Assembly (NCBI GenBank): GCA_947631465.1
Contig: CANRLK010000012.1
Location: 1 to 43,239 of the forward strand
From: an uncultured Clostridia bacterium
Lineage (GTDB): Bacteria > Bacillota > Clostridia > Christensenellales > Borkfalkiaceae
Length of the DNA stretch: 43,239 nt
Direction: 5' to 3'
The notes beneath the pieces were generated by a model. It did no database searches. It was not told where the DNA came from and worked only from the letters and a program-made list of their open reading frames with translations. Both the position numbers and the translations under genes were made by a program. This document shows, piece after piece, positions 31,901 to 40,423 of this stretch. Within the stretch, counting starts at the first letter, position 1, and each line of letters starts with the position of its first letter.

Positions 31901-33207
31901 GTCTCGTTCTCCTCCCGAAGATAAAATGTGAGGTTTTTGATCTTCGCGTGATCGCAAGAGGTCGAGATCCGAAAGGCGAAGCTCTCGCCCTTCACGGGCG
32001 CGGAAAAGCAAAGCCTTCTGTTCGCCTCGCCCGAAACGCACCGCCTTGCGCCGCGCGCACCGCGCGCTTCGATCTCAAAGTGTCCCTCGCCCTCGATCGT
32101 CACGCCGTCGAGGTATTTCCGCTTGACGGAAAGCCCAAGCCCCGTGCGGTCCAAATACAGCACGGCTTCCCGTCTGCCGCCGAGCGGAAGCCCCCGCCCT
32201 TCGAGGGTGTACCATTCGTCCTCAAAGCGGAAGAGAAGTTCTTTCCCGCCCACGAGAAGATCCGCACGCACGCCGAGAAAACAGCCCGTCTCCTCTTCGG
32301 GCGAAAAGCGGAACAGGAGCTTTTCCCGATCTTTTCCCGTGACCGAAGCGTAATAGAATCCCTTGGCAAAGACGCCGACTGCGCCCTTTTCAACGTCGAT
32401 GAGCGAAGCGCCGCACCCCTTGACGCACTTTGCGCGCGTCCCGTCAAAGGTATAGAGCCCGCTCTCGGAGAGGAAGATCACTTTATCTCCGCAAAGGACG
32501 GCGCTTTCTACCGCGATGCGTCCGCCCGCATAGGGCGCGCGCTCGAAGCGGAAGGCGGTCGTATCTCCCCCCATAAAGAGCAGGTCGATCCCCGTCTCGC
32601 GGACGAGACAAACGCGGTCTTTCAAGGCAAAGAGCGCCTTGATCTTCCCCTTGTCCGAGGGCAGAGAGACGTGTCCCGCCTCTTGCAGGCTTTGCTTCCA
32701 GGTTGTTTGGGGCGAGAGGGGCTTGGACCAATACACGGTATCTCCGCGCGCCGTGACGAGCCGCTCGCAAAAGATACAGCCGCCGTCGCCCCCCGCCGCG
32801 CCCTTGATGGAAAAGGACATCCCCCCTTCCAAAAGTTCCACGCCGCTCTCGCGAACGCCGAGAAAGATCTCTCCCCTGTCGCCTTCGAAGCCGATCAGAA
32901 CGCTGAGATCGGGCACGCCCGCAAACTGCCTTGTTCCCCCGACCTCGCGAAGGACGCGGTCGCTCCCCAGCGCAAAGACGCTTTGCAGCTGTCCCGAGGA
33001 AGTATAGACCGCTCTTTGCTCTCCTTCGAGTCCGTCGAGCTCTTCGAGCTTTTTCGCGCCATCGCAAAGGACGAGCGCGCCGTTTTCCTCGGTAAAGTGT
33101 ACGCCTTTTGCAAGCAGCGCGCCGCTCTTTTCCTCATAGAGGGAGAGCTTTTTGGTGACATACCGCCGCGTGAGCGGCAAAGACTGCAAAGACTTCGGAT
33201 AGATCAT
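31894..33207 (-). CDS. Putative gp10-like tail-hub / head-stabilising beta-propeller protein
   Basis: 437 residues, almost wholly beta: repeated short strands with turns such as SSGQLQSVFALGSDRVLREV, ESGVELLEGGMSFSIKGAAG, GDKVIFLSESGLYTFDG, FAKGFYYASVTGKDREKLLF. This pattern suggests a propeller of about six blades. In P22-type phages the gene after gp4 encodes the gp10 hub, a propeller that plugs the packaged head; both fold type and position agree, but no direct homology is recognised. The ATG at 33207 (MIYPKSL) has GGAG at 6-nt spacing and overlaps the previous stop as ATGA. Confidence 0.6.
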   Translation of the reverse strand: MIYPKSLQSLPLTRRYVTKKLSLYEEKSGALLAKGVHFTEENGALVLCDGAKKLEELDGLEGEQRAVYTSSGQLQSVFALGSDRVLREVGGTRQFAGVPDLSVLIGFEGDRGEIFLGVRESGVELLEGGMSFSIKGAAGGDGGCIFCERLVTARGDTVYWSKPLSPQTTWKQSLQEAGHVSLPSDKGKIKALFALKDRVCLVRETGIDLLFMGGDTTAFRFERAPYAGGRIAVESAVLCGDKVIFLSESGLYTFDGTRAKCVKGCGASLIDVEKGAVGVFAKGFYYASVTGKDREKLLFRFSPEEETGCFLGVRADLLVGGKELLFRFEDEWYTLEGRGLPLGGRREAVLYLDRTGLGLSVKRKYLDGVTIEGEGHFEIEARGARGARRCVSGEANRRLCFSAPVKGESFAFRISTSCDHAKIKNLTFYLREENETW

Positions 33208-33764
33208 ACCCATCTCCTTGCGCGAAGGCGTAGCGATCTTCGCTCGGTGTCCGCCGCCCGAATCGCCTCGCGGTAGCGTTTTTCCCAGACCGCCGCCTCG
33301 GAGAACTGCCCGCAGGACAGGCAGAACTCGAAGCAGACGCCGAACGAGAGCAAACGCGCGGAGATCTTGCCGCCGAACTCCGAGCAGGAATCGATACCCT
33401 TTTCGCGCGGAGAATAGGAATAGGTGACGGTAAGCTCATCTCCGTCCTTTTGCCCCGCCACGAGCAGGCGCGCGGGGCGCATCTCGAACGGGACGGGACG
33501 CATGCGCTTATCCTGCACGCCATAGACGGTCACGGGCGCGAGAGAGAAGCGGGAAAAGGCGATCTCGCCGCTTGAAACGGTCAGACGCTCCTGCTTTTTG
33601 AGCGGAAAGTAGTCGAGGGCGATCTCGTTCTCCGTCAAATTGTAACAGCGCAGGAGCGAGGCAAGTTCCCCGCTTGGCTCGCCCGCGCAGTCGTTGAGCG
33701 CATGGACGAGGTCCTCTCTTCCGAGATTTTCCGCCGCCAGAGACAGCACCCTTTTGACTTTCAT
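33204..33764 (-). CDS. Putative gp4-like head-tail adaptor protein
   Basis: 186 residues. It begins MKVKRVLSLAAENLGREDLV and contains helices then LTENEIALDYFPLKKQERLT, as seen in podoviral portal-adaptor proteins following the coat gene; P22 gp4 is 166 residues. It is followed by three beta strands and a helical Arg-rich C-terminus (REAIRAADTERRSLRLRARR). Assignment is by position, size and the EIA-motif style, not by a decisive signature. AAGGAAGG precedes the ATG, 11 nt after the coat gene, and its stop overlaps the next start. Confidence 0.6.
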   Translation of the reverse strand: MKVKRVLSLAAENLGREDLVHALNDCAGEPSGELASLLRCYNLTENEIALDYFPLKKQERLTVSSGEIAFSRFSLAPVTVYGVQDKRMRPVPFEMRPARLLVAGQKDGDELTVTYSYSPREKGIDSCSEFGGKISARLLSFGVCFEFCLSCGQFSEAAVWEKRYREAIRAADTERRSLRLRARRWV

Positions 33765-33775
33765 ACCGCCTTCCT

Positions 33776-34936
33776 TTACACTTCCGCGATGCCCGTCATG
33801 ATGACCTGTCCGCAGGGACGGTAGCACATGAGTTCCGCATACTTCACGAGGGTCGCCGTAAAGACAGGCTTGCCGGGGACCTGTTTCAAGATCTTGCCGT
33901 CCTCGCCTTCGAGCCACTGCCAATCGCAGAGCTGGTGCAGTCCGAAGTCGCTCGTATTGATCAAATATGCCGTGTTCGGCGGGCAGAAACGGTCGGCAAT
34001 GACGGGCACGCCGCTGTAACGGAACGCCGAGAAACCCCCTTCGAGCACCGAGCCGTTGATCTCGCGGAAGTAGGAAAGGTCTTTGAGCATGGAACGGCGC
34101 ACCCCCGTCGAACAGACGATGAGGTCGATCTTGCTGCCGTAGTTCTCTTCCGCCATATCCATCGCCTTTTGAATGGTCACTTCGGAGAGCGTGCCGACGC
34201 TCTTATAGACGTTGGGACGCAAGAAGGAATACTCCTCCTTATCGAGCCCGTAGAGCTTGCCGCTATCGGCAAAGATCGCTTTGAGCCCCGTCATTTCAAG
34301 CTGATAGGAATTTTGCAGGACGATGAAGTCGCCCGCCGCAAGCGCGAAGTCCTCCGAGAAGGTGATCTTCTTGGCGGCGCGGTCGAGCGCTTCGACGACC
34401 ACCCCTTTCTGTTTGGGACTCTCCCCAGCGGAGGGATAGACGTCCACCGTCATGCCCTCGCTCACATATTGCAAAGTGTCGAACACGGCGTCTTTTGCCG
34501 TGTCGCCCGCGGTCTTGACCGTCGCGAGCGTGCCGCTGCCGTCGCCGAAGAGCATTCTGCCGAAGTTATACGAGGAGCTTTTCACAAGCCCTTCCATTTC
34601 GTCGTTGAGAAGGCTGACGAACGCGCCCTCATTGCTTTGGGAAGCGCGGATCGCCTTGTCCGAGATCTCGATCGTGCCGTACAGGTTTTTGAGCGGCGCA
34701 ATGAGCTGCGCATAGCGGTTGCCCTTTGCGGAGGGCAAGTCGCCTTCCTCCGTGCCCGCGCCCACGCCGCCGTTCAAGCCGACGCGGACGGTCTTGCGCA
34801 CGTCCCTGCCCCATACGTCCGAGGTCGTCTTTTTGATCGCCGCGAAAAAGGGATTTGCCGACTTGTCGAGCGTGTCGCCGACGACGTCGAGATAGTACGA
34901 TTTCAGTACGCTGTCTGCTGTTTGAGTGGTTACCAT
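33776..34936 (-). CDS. Phage major capsid protein (HK97-like fold)
   Basis: 386 residues. The N-terminal region DTLDKSANPFFAAIKKTTSDVWGRD, the GTIEISDKAIRASQSNEGAF spine-type segment, a central insertion with a beta barrel-like GVVVEALDRAAKKITFSEDF, and the late KIDLIVCSTGVRRSMLKDL and RYSGVPVIADRFCPPNTAYL are features of bacteriophage coat proteins of the HK97 superfamily. It would assemble the icosahedral shell on the scaffold encoded just upstream. The length is normal. GGAGAA precedes the ATG. No protease is encoded, consistent with the uncleaved P22 style. Confidence 0.88.
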   Translation of the reverse strand: MVTTQTADSVLKSYYLDVVGDTLDKSANPFFAAIKKTTSDVWGRDVRKTVRVGLNGGVGAGTEEGDLPSAKGNRYAQLIAPLKNLYGTIEISDKAIRASQSNEGAFVSLLNDEMEGLVKSSSYNFGRMLFGDGSGTLATVKTAGDTAKDAVFDTLQYVSEGMTVDVYPSAGESPKQKGVVVEALDRAAKKITFSEDFALAAGDFIVLQNSYQLEMTGLKAIFADSGKLYGLDKEEYSFLRPNVYKSVGTLSEVTIQKAMDMAEENYGSKIDLIVCSTGVRRSMLKDLSYFREINGSVLEGGFSAFRYSGVPVIADRFCPPNTAYLINTSDFGLHQLCDWQWLEGEDGKILKQVPGKPVFTATLVKYAELMCYRPCGQVIMTGIAEV

Positions 34937-34948
34937 AATGTTTTCTCC

Positions 34949-35539
34949 TTATCTTTTTTCAGATCGAAAATAGCCGAGCGCAAGATCACCCGCTTCCGCG
35001 ATCGACTTGGGACGGTACTTGGGCGCGCTCACGCCCGTTCCCGCCGACGAGAGCAGCGGAACGCCTTTGAGCGTCGAAAAATATTCACTCAAAACGCGTG
35101 CCCGCACCCCTTCGTCTTGCATGACGGCACGATAGAGCGCGTCGCTTGCGTCTGCGTTTTCCGCTTTTGCGCGCGCGACTTCGGACGCTTCGCTTGCGAT
35201 CGCCTCTACGCTTTCGGACGCCGTCCCGTCCTCGCCCGCTTCGGGCGTCGCCGTTTGAAACGCGGCAGCGGGAGCGGAATGTTCTTTTTCTTCTTTCTCC
35301 GCTTTTTCCCGCTCCTCATACGCTTTCAGACGCTGGCAGCGGCGGGTAAATTCCGCTTCCAGCTCCGAATAGGCGTGCATGAGGGCGTCCACGCTCTTGA
35401 ACTTGCCCAGCCGCGCGTCCGCCTTCCCCTGCTCCTTCGTATTTTCTCTCTCCGAAACAAGCTCATTTGCCTCCGCGCGCTGCACCTTGGTTTGATCTTC
35501 GGGGGAAATTTCCCCCGCGATGACGTTCTCCTCTTTCAT
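34949..35539 (-). CDS. Putative capsid scaffolding protein
   Basis: 196 residues, highly charged and helical, directly upstream of the coat gene, as scaffolds are. LGKFKSVDALMHAYSELEAE followed by a Glu/Lys coiled coil, an Ala/Ser/Glu-rich low-complexity middle, and a C-terminal helix with APKYRPKSIAEAGDLALGYF, which could be the coat-binding end. ATG 35539 follows GAGGAGATAT. Assigned by position and composition; the FKSVDALxxAY motif recurs in scaffolds I recall from Clostridia phages (family knowledge). Confidence 0.72.
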   Translation of the reverse strand: MKEENVIAGEISPEDQTKVQRAEANELVSERENTKEQGKADARLGKFKSVDALMHAYSELEAEFTRRCQRLKAYEEREKAEKEEKEHSAPAAAFQTATPEAGEDGTASESVEAIASEASEVARAKAENADASDALYRAVMQDEGVRARVLSEYFSTLKGVPLLSSAGTGVSAPKYRPKSIAEAGDLALGYFRSEKR

Positions 35540-35551
35540 ATATCTCCTCAT

Positions 35552-37419
35552 TTACTCTTGCGGCGTTAAAAATTTTTTATGGGAAGCGATGTGCCGCGCC
35601 ATGCGCTCCTTGACGGCTTGGTCCTGTTCCGCGCCCGACAACAGCGCGCGCGTGTGCTCGGTGATGTGCAGCGCGTGGTCGTCATAGGCGTCTGCGTCTT
35701 TCTCCTCCGAGCCAAGTTCGAGATTTTCCCGCTCCGCCTTTTTGAGATGAAGAGCGGAGACGTCCCGCGCATTGTCGAGCGCGCCGTAGCCGAGCGCGTC
35801 GAGCAGTTTGTTGCGCGTATCATCCGAGAGCGTGCCGTCCTTGTCCTTCAAGAGCCCGAGCGAGAACAGCTCCAAGAGGTCCTTCTTGACCTGCTGCGGG
35901 TCGCGCTCGTAGCCCGTCTCGAACTGCACGTCCTCGGCGGAGACGTCGCTCTTGTCGAAATAATAGACTTCGGTCTCCCCGCCCGCGCCCGTCATGCGCA
36001 GCAGCCGCTTGGTCGAGGCAAACTGCTTGTAAGGTGCAGGATCTGCCTGCCCGTCTCGCGCACGGCGCGCTCGACGCTCTCGATGCTCATCTGCATGCGG
36101 CTTTGGTCCTGTTCGAGCAGCAGTTGCAGTCCCGTCGCCGACGTGACGTTCGTCGGGGTCGAAGAGTTGCGCGAGATCTCGCTCATGCCCGAGAAGAGCA
36201 GGAACTCGTTCGAGAGCCGTTCCTCTTCCTGTTCGAACTCCGAGGGCAGCGTGCCGCAGTCGAGGAAGTGCGGTTCTGCCGCGCCCTGGCGGTAGACAAG
36301 CACTTTCCCTGGGGAAAGCCCCTCTTCCGCGAGCGCGTCCGTGTCGAGCGAACCGTCCTCGACAGCGATCACTCCCCCGATGAGGCGGTTCAAAAATTCG
36401 TGCTTGCGGTTGCGCACGGCATTGTAGGCGCGTTGGAGCGGGATCATGCGGTCGATGACCGACGTTCCGAAGAACGCCCCGGGAAGCTCCAAACAGGTCT
36501 GCCGCACAAAGGGAAAGACCCGTTCGCCGCGGTCGCCGTTCTCATAGGGAAGATCCCCTTCGAACAAAAGCTCTCCGCCCGCCGCAACTTCGAGCCTGCC
36601 CTTCGGATATTCCGCCGAGGGACGGGTATACCGCTCGATCACGATCTCGCAGTTCTCGCGCGCGGCGGGTTGGGTGCGCGCGTCGGTCGGAAGTTTCCAT
36701 CCGCTCGCCGCGCAGTAGGGCGTGAGAGCGAAGCCGTCCAACGTGCGCCCGCTGAGCTTCACGCCGTACTTTTCCTCGATCTCCTTGACGTCGAGCGCCT
36801 TCGCATGGATGAGGCTCTTGACCGTTTCAAGGCTCTCCGCGGAGAGGGAATCGGGATAGATCTCGAAGGGCGAAAGAGCGATGACGCTCACATCCCCCTC
36901 TTTGAGGGAATGCCCCAAGCCGTCCGAGCCGATGATCGCGCCGCCGTCATAGTTCCAGACGATCTTGTAAAACGCCGTGCCGCACACTTCCGACCAAAGG
37001 CTCGCGCGGGCGATGACGCGGTCGAGGTCCGTCCTCGCCCAAGCCGCCTTCAAGATATTCGAAGAGATGCGCGCCGTTTTCATGTCCCCTTCCGCGTCCG
37101 AGAAGGCGCGGACGGAGAGCTTGGGTCTCACTTTCGAGAGCCGCGCAAGGCGGGTGTCGATCGTGGGCGCGATGTGGTTGAACGAACGGCGGGATTGCCA
37201 ATAAAAGGCGGCGTCCTCCTCTTCGATCTCCCCGAGCGGCGACACGTCGCAGAATTGGTTGCCGCTTAGAAAGTTCATATTGAGCTGCCAGCCGCGTTCA
37301 AGCTGCTTTCTCGCGCTTTGGCGGGCGAGGAAGTCCTCCTCGATCTCCCGCGCGAGCGCCTGTTTCCTGCGCTTTTCCCGCTCGGCGGCGATCTCCTCAT
37401 CCTTCGTCGCAAGTTTCAT
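35552..37419 (-). pseudogene. Phage portal protein (P22-like), split by a one-base frameshift
   Basis: The upstream part (37419 to 35992) starts near MKLATKDEEIAAEREKRRKQ and has the portal features WQLNMNFLSGNQFCDVSPLG, SRRSFNHIAPTIDTRLARLS and DRMIPLQRAYNAVRNRKHEF. After ETGRQILHL (codon at 36033-36031) the frame runs into 13 foreign residues and a stop, while the minus-one frame continues YKQFASTKRLLRMTGAGGET, then EVYYFDKSD and RENLELGSEE, the expected C-terminal portal domain, to 35552. Restoring one T at CACCTTACAAG gives one protein of about 622 residues. The downstream part could also start at ATG 35995, which overlaps the stop as ATGA. The start (ATG 37419 or an upstream TTG) is uncertain. 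Confidence 0.85.
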
Positions 37420-37684
37420 GTTCAAGGTCAATTTCCTCCTTTAACCGTTTCAAAAGTCTTTGTCTTTCGGCTTGAAGCTCCTCGTCCGAAAGTGCGGAAA
37501 GGTCTTGCTTGTCCCCCAAAAGCAACTTTACCGCTTTGAGGTCGGGCGGAACGTCCTTCCTCGTCTCCTTCCGTTTGACGAGTTTGAGCTCGCCGTCGCG
37601 GGCGTCGTATTCTTCGGTGACCTCTTCGAGCGAAAACCCGAGCGCCACCTTCATCACGGCGTCCTTTACCTTGTCTTGCTGCAT
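37397..37684 (-). CDS. Small phage-cluster protein between terL and portal
   Basis: 95 residues, charged, soluble. KDAVMKVALGFSLEEVTEEY at the start looks like a helix-turn-helix-sized helical unit, then ELKLVKRKETRKDVPPDLKA and a helical tail ALSDEELQAERQRLLKRLKE. Could be a small terminase-like or portal-associated factor; in this position a small terminase would be unusual because it normally precedes terL. It starts 18 nt after terL and overlaps the portal start. Confidence 0.6.
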   Translation of the reverse strand: MQQDKVKDAVMKVALGFSLEEVTEEYDARDGELKLVKRKETRKDVPPDLKAVKLLLGDKQDLSALSDEELQAERQRLLKRLKEEIDLEHETCDEG

Positions 37685-37702
37685 AAGTTTACTCCTCTAT
37701 AT

Positions 37703-39178
37703 TCAACGTCTTGAAAGTTTTCGGATGCGCCTGTCCTTGTCCCTCCCGATCGCGCTCTTCTCGGGAGACTTTGCCGTGCGCGGGCGGAGCGACGTCAGAT
37801 AGTAGCGCAGTTCGTCCATCGCGTGGTCGTCCTTTTTGACGGGACTCTCCCCGCTTCCCCAAAAGTAGCTCTTGAACTCGCGGATCATGTTGACGCATCC
37901 CGAAAAGATATAGAGATCGGGCAGCCCGTTTTTGCGGTTCAGATAGCTTTTGACGGTCGCGACGCCGCCGAACACGTCCTTGTCGACGCGGACGTCGGGG
38001 AGAATGCCGCGTTCGAAAAAGAGCTCGGCAACGCTCTTCGTGCCCGAGAGCGTGCGCTGCCCCGCGGCGGAGTCGATGAGCGCTGAGAGCCTGCCCTTGG
38101 CGTCGGTCTTCCAGCCGAGACGCGCCGAGATCTCGCGGATCTTGTTTGCATGGTAGTCGATGTCCTCTCCCGCGCGGTAATGCTCGGCGACGACGTAGAC
38201 GTTGCCGTCGAAGTCGGTACAGTACCAATGAGCGGACAGCGGATTTTTGAGCCCCGGGTCGATGGAGATCTTGTCCTGCCATTCGGGGGGAACGGGGAAG
38301 GGCTCGATGACGTGGACGCGCTCGTCGAACTCGGGATAGACGAGCCCCTCGCGGGTGCAGAATCTGCCATAGCGGCGGGAGAGCAGGGTGGTCTCGTCGA
38401 GGGCGTTTTGCATGTGTTCGATCTCCTTGGGGGAGAGAAAGGGATTGTCCGCCCATTCCATGAACTCATACCAGATCTCGGGGTCGTTCTTGCGGTTGAG
38501 AAAGATCTCCTCATACACGAACGTCAAGCCTTTGAGCGGGGTCATCGTGCCGAAGATGTCCCCCTCTTTGTCCAAGACCCGCATGAGGCACTCTTCATAC
38601 ACGTCGCGGGGCGGCTCTTCGTCGAACCAGACGAAATCGAGCGAACTGCCTTGGAACTTCTCCCTGCCCTGGTCGCAGCTCTTGAACCCGATGACGCTCG
38701 TCCCGCCGAAGCTGTTTTTGAGGACGATCTGATCGACAATGCCCGTCTCGGGACTGTCCTTTCTGCCGCTTTGCATGACGATGTCGAGGATATAGTCGGG
38801 TCGGAGATAGTGCAGGATTTTGCGCTGGGCGACGTCGCGTTGGACCTGCATGGAAAGCGAGACGACCCAGCCGAACACATCCTTTCTGTTTTCGCGGAAA
38901 GGATGGTTGCCGAGCGCCGTCCAGATCGCCTCGACCGCGCCGCACTCGGTCTTGCCCGAACGGTTGCCCCCGAACACCCAGCGGTTGCGCTTTTGGCACT
39001 TGTGAAAGGCGAGCTGCTTTTCGTGGACCTTGTCGCCGGAATTGTAGCGGGCGAGCACGTCCGACTCCTTTCGGCGGGCAAGTTCCCTGTCGATCGAGGC
39101 GATTTTCTCTAAAATCCCATCCGTTTCGCTAAAAATTCCGTTTTCATGCAATGCTGCGCTTTCTAAAATGGAGTCCAT
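37703..39178 (-). CDS. Terminase large subunit
   Basis: 491 residues with both enzymatic halves intact: Walker A FGGNRSGKTE (residues 69-78), Walker B DFVWFDEEPP, the coupling motif region GTMTPLKG, and the RNase H-like nuclease with ISIDPGLKNP, ALIDSAAGQRT and DDHAMDELRYYL. It would cut and pump phage DNA into proheads. ATG 39178 (MDSILES) has AAGGATGGA upstream; an ATG at 39190 is alternative. Its start codon shares bases with that of the oppositely oriented gene at 39177. The preserved catalytic residues argue that the protein was recently under selection. Confidence 0.93.
   Translation of the reverse strand: MDSILESAALHENGIFSETDGILEKIASIDRELARRKESDVLARYNSGDKVHEKQLAFHKCQKRNRWVFGGNRSGKTECGAVEAIWTALGNHPFRENRKDVFGWVVSLSMQVQRDVAQRKILHYLRPDYILDIVMQSGRKDSPETGIVDQIVLKNSFGGTSVIGFKSCDQGREKFQGSSLDFVWFDEEPPRDVYEECLMRVLDKEGDIFGTMTPLKGLTFVYEEIFLNRKNDPEIWYEFMEWADNPFLSPKEIEHMQNALDETTLLSRRYGRFCTREGLVYPEFDERVHVIEPFPVPPEWQDKISIDPGLKNPLSAHWYCTDFDGNVYVVAEHYRAGEDIDYHANKIREISARLGWKTDAKGRLSALIDSAAGQRTLSGTKSVAELFFERGILPDVRVDKDVFGGVATVKSYLNRKNGLPDLYIFSGCVNMIREFKSYFWGSGESPVKKDDHAMDELRYYLTSLRPRTAKSPEKSAIGRDKDRRIRKLSRR
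39141..39169 (+). promoter_or_regulatory. Possible leaderless promoter of the 39177 gene, inside terL
   Basis: TTTTCA (39141-39146), 17-nt spacer, TAAAAT (39164-39169), then 7 nt to ATG 39177. The -35 is weak, but the -10 placement repeats that of the 28564 and 40574 genes. Confidence 0.45.
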
Positions 39179-39914
39179 GAAACATTCCATCCTTTTGCTT
39201 GTATCGGCGCTTCTTGTGATGAGCGCCCTCTTTCTACCCGCCGCGGCAGGGCAGGTGTACGCCGATGAACTTCCCCAAGGGAGCAGTGATCTCTATGCCG
39301 TGGCGGCACAGTCGGACGTGTGGTTCTACGCCGCCGAAAACGAGGACACGGGGCTGTTCCTTCTGCCCTACACCTACTATGTGAAGGTCCTGCGCCGCGG
39401 GGGACTGTACTCCGCCGTCCAATACCTCGACGACGCCGCGCCCTATAAGGCGATCACGGGATATTGCAAGACGGACGCGCTCACCTTTGTCGACTTTGTG
39501 CCCCAGCGCCCCTATCTTCGGCGCGAGATCACGGTCTCCTACCGCGTGGAGAATGCGGCAGGGCCGCTCATGGGCAAGGGCACGTTCGACAAGGTGGAAA
39601 AGAGCTTCATCTACTACGGGACGAGCTATCTCGGCACGGCGCGCTATTTCTATGTCTACGCCGACGGCATGTTCGACTACGTTCCCGCCACGCAGGAAGT
39701 GCTGTATGACCTCAACACCGACTACCTTCAAGCGTCGTCTGGCGGCGTGGACGAGGGCGCAGGCGGCGGCGAGATCGAAGAGCCGAAAGACGGGCTTTCG
39801 GGCACGCAGATCGTCATCATTTGCGTTGCGGCGGCTGCCCTGATCGTGATCGCCCTGTTCGTCTTGCGCGGCAAGCGCTCTTCGCCCACCCCGCAGGAAT
39901 TTCCCGAGTTCTGA
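39177..39914 (+). CDS. Secreted, membrane-anchored protein with SH3-like region, nested in the phage cluster
   Basis: 245 residues. Signal peptide MKHSILLLVSALLVMSALFL with AAG/A-type cleavage, an extracytoplasmic domain (about 30-185) with DVWFYAAENEDTGLFLLPYT and GYCKTDALTFVDFVPQRPYL that resembles a bacterial SH3 module, a Gly/Glu linker (GGVDEGAGGGEIEEP) and one C-terminal TM helix (IVIICVAAAALIVIALFVLR) with a basic tail. Its plan is the same as that of the 40574 protein. It lies on the opposite strand between terL and the regulator gene, so it is either a phage-carried surface gene or a host gene showing that the cluster is fixed. No ribosome site; possibly leaderless. Confidence 0.75.
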   Translation: MKHSILLLVSALLVMSALFLPAAAGQVYADELPQGSSDLYAVAAQSDVWFYAAENEDTGLFLLPYTYYVKVLRRGGLYSAVQYLDDAAPYKAITGYCKTDALTFVDFVPQRPYLRREITVSYRVENAAGPLMGKGTFDKVEKSFIYYGTSYLGTARYFYVYADGMFDYVPATQEVLYDLNTDYLQASSGGVDEGAGGGEIEEPKDGLSGTQIVIICVAAAALIVIALFVLRGKRSSPTPQEFPEF

Positions 39915-40423
39915 CAAAGCGCAAGCTCCTTTTTGCGGCGCTTGAACACGATCGCACGCTCCTTCCCCTCATGGAGCGCGCCGAGAATGCGCATGAACGG
40001 CTGAAAGGATGAAAACTCCCCGAAAAAACGCGCCCGCGTCCATCCCGCCGCCTCGAACTTTTCAAGCATCTCGGAAAGCAGCGCGGCTTGCATGCGGAAA
40101 TAGCTCCGCTCGCAAACGCTCAGCGTAAATTCCCCGAACTGCTCTTTGAGCACCCGCTTCCGACGGAAATACTTGTATTCGAGAAGATACCGCTGCCTCA
40201 TTCCGCAGCTTGCGACGATCTTGTCGAGATCGCGCTTCAAGAGATAGAGCTTTTTCGAAGTCACGATCTCTTCGGCGATGGTCTCGATGAGCGCCGCCGC
40301 GTCCATCTTCGAACGGAACGAAAGACAAGCTTTCACCTCTGCCCCGCTGCCGACCGCCTCCGCAAGTTCCCCGAGCTTCGGATAGGCGTACAGCAATACT
40401 TTCACATAATCAAACCTGTTCAT
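39728..40423 (-). CDS. RinA/ArpU-like phage late-gene regulator, 3' end antisense to the 39177 gene
   Basis: 231 residues to the first stop. Residues 1-165 look like the sigma-like regulators upstream of terminase genes: MRQRYLLEYKYFRRKRVLKE then a helix-turn-helix ERSYFRMQAALLSEML. Such proteins (RinA, ArpU) switch on packaging and head operons. The last 62 codons are antisense to the coding 3' end of the 39177 gene and read as low-complexity Arg/Ser/Pro, so the natural stop seems to have been lost; the functional protein probably ends near residue 170. A GGAGGA site precedes ATG 40423. It may alternatively act as a small terminase. Confidence 0.65.
   Translation of the reverse strand: MNRFDYVKVLLYAYPKLGELAEAVGSGAEVKACLSFRSKMDAAALIETIAEEIVTSKKLYLLKRDLDKIVASCGMRQRYLLEYKYFRRKRVLKEQFGEFTLSVCERSYFRMQAALLSEMLEKFEAAGWTRARFFGEFSSFQPFMRILGALHEGKERAIVFKRRKKELALCQNSGNSCGVGEERLPRKTNRAITIRAAAATQMMTICVPESPSFGSSISPPPAPSSTPPDDA

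Noticed and set aside
36025..36040. Programmed -1 ribosomal frameshifting in the portal gene
   Set aside because: The break (CACCTTACAAG) has no X-XXY-YYZ slippery heptamer in frame and no evident downstream pseudoknot; a one-base loss in a T-run is simpler.
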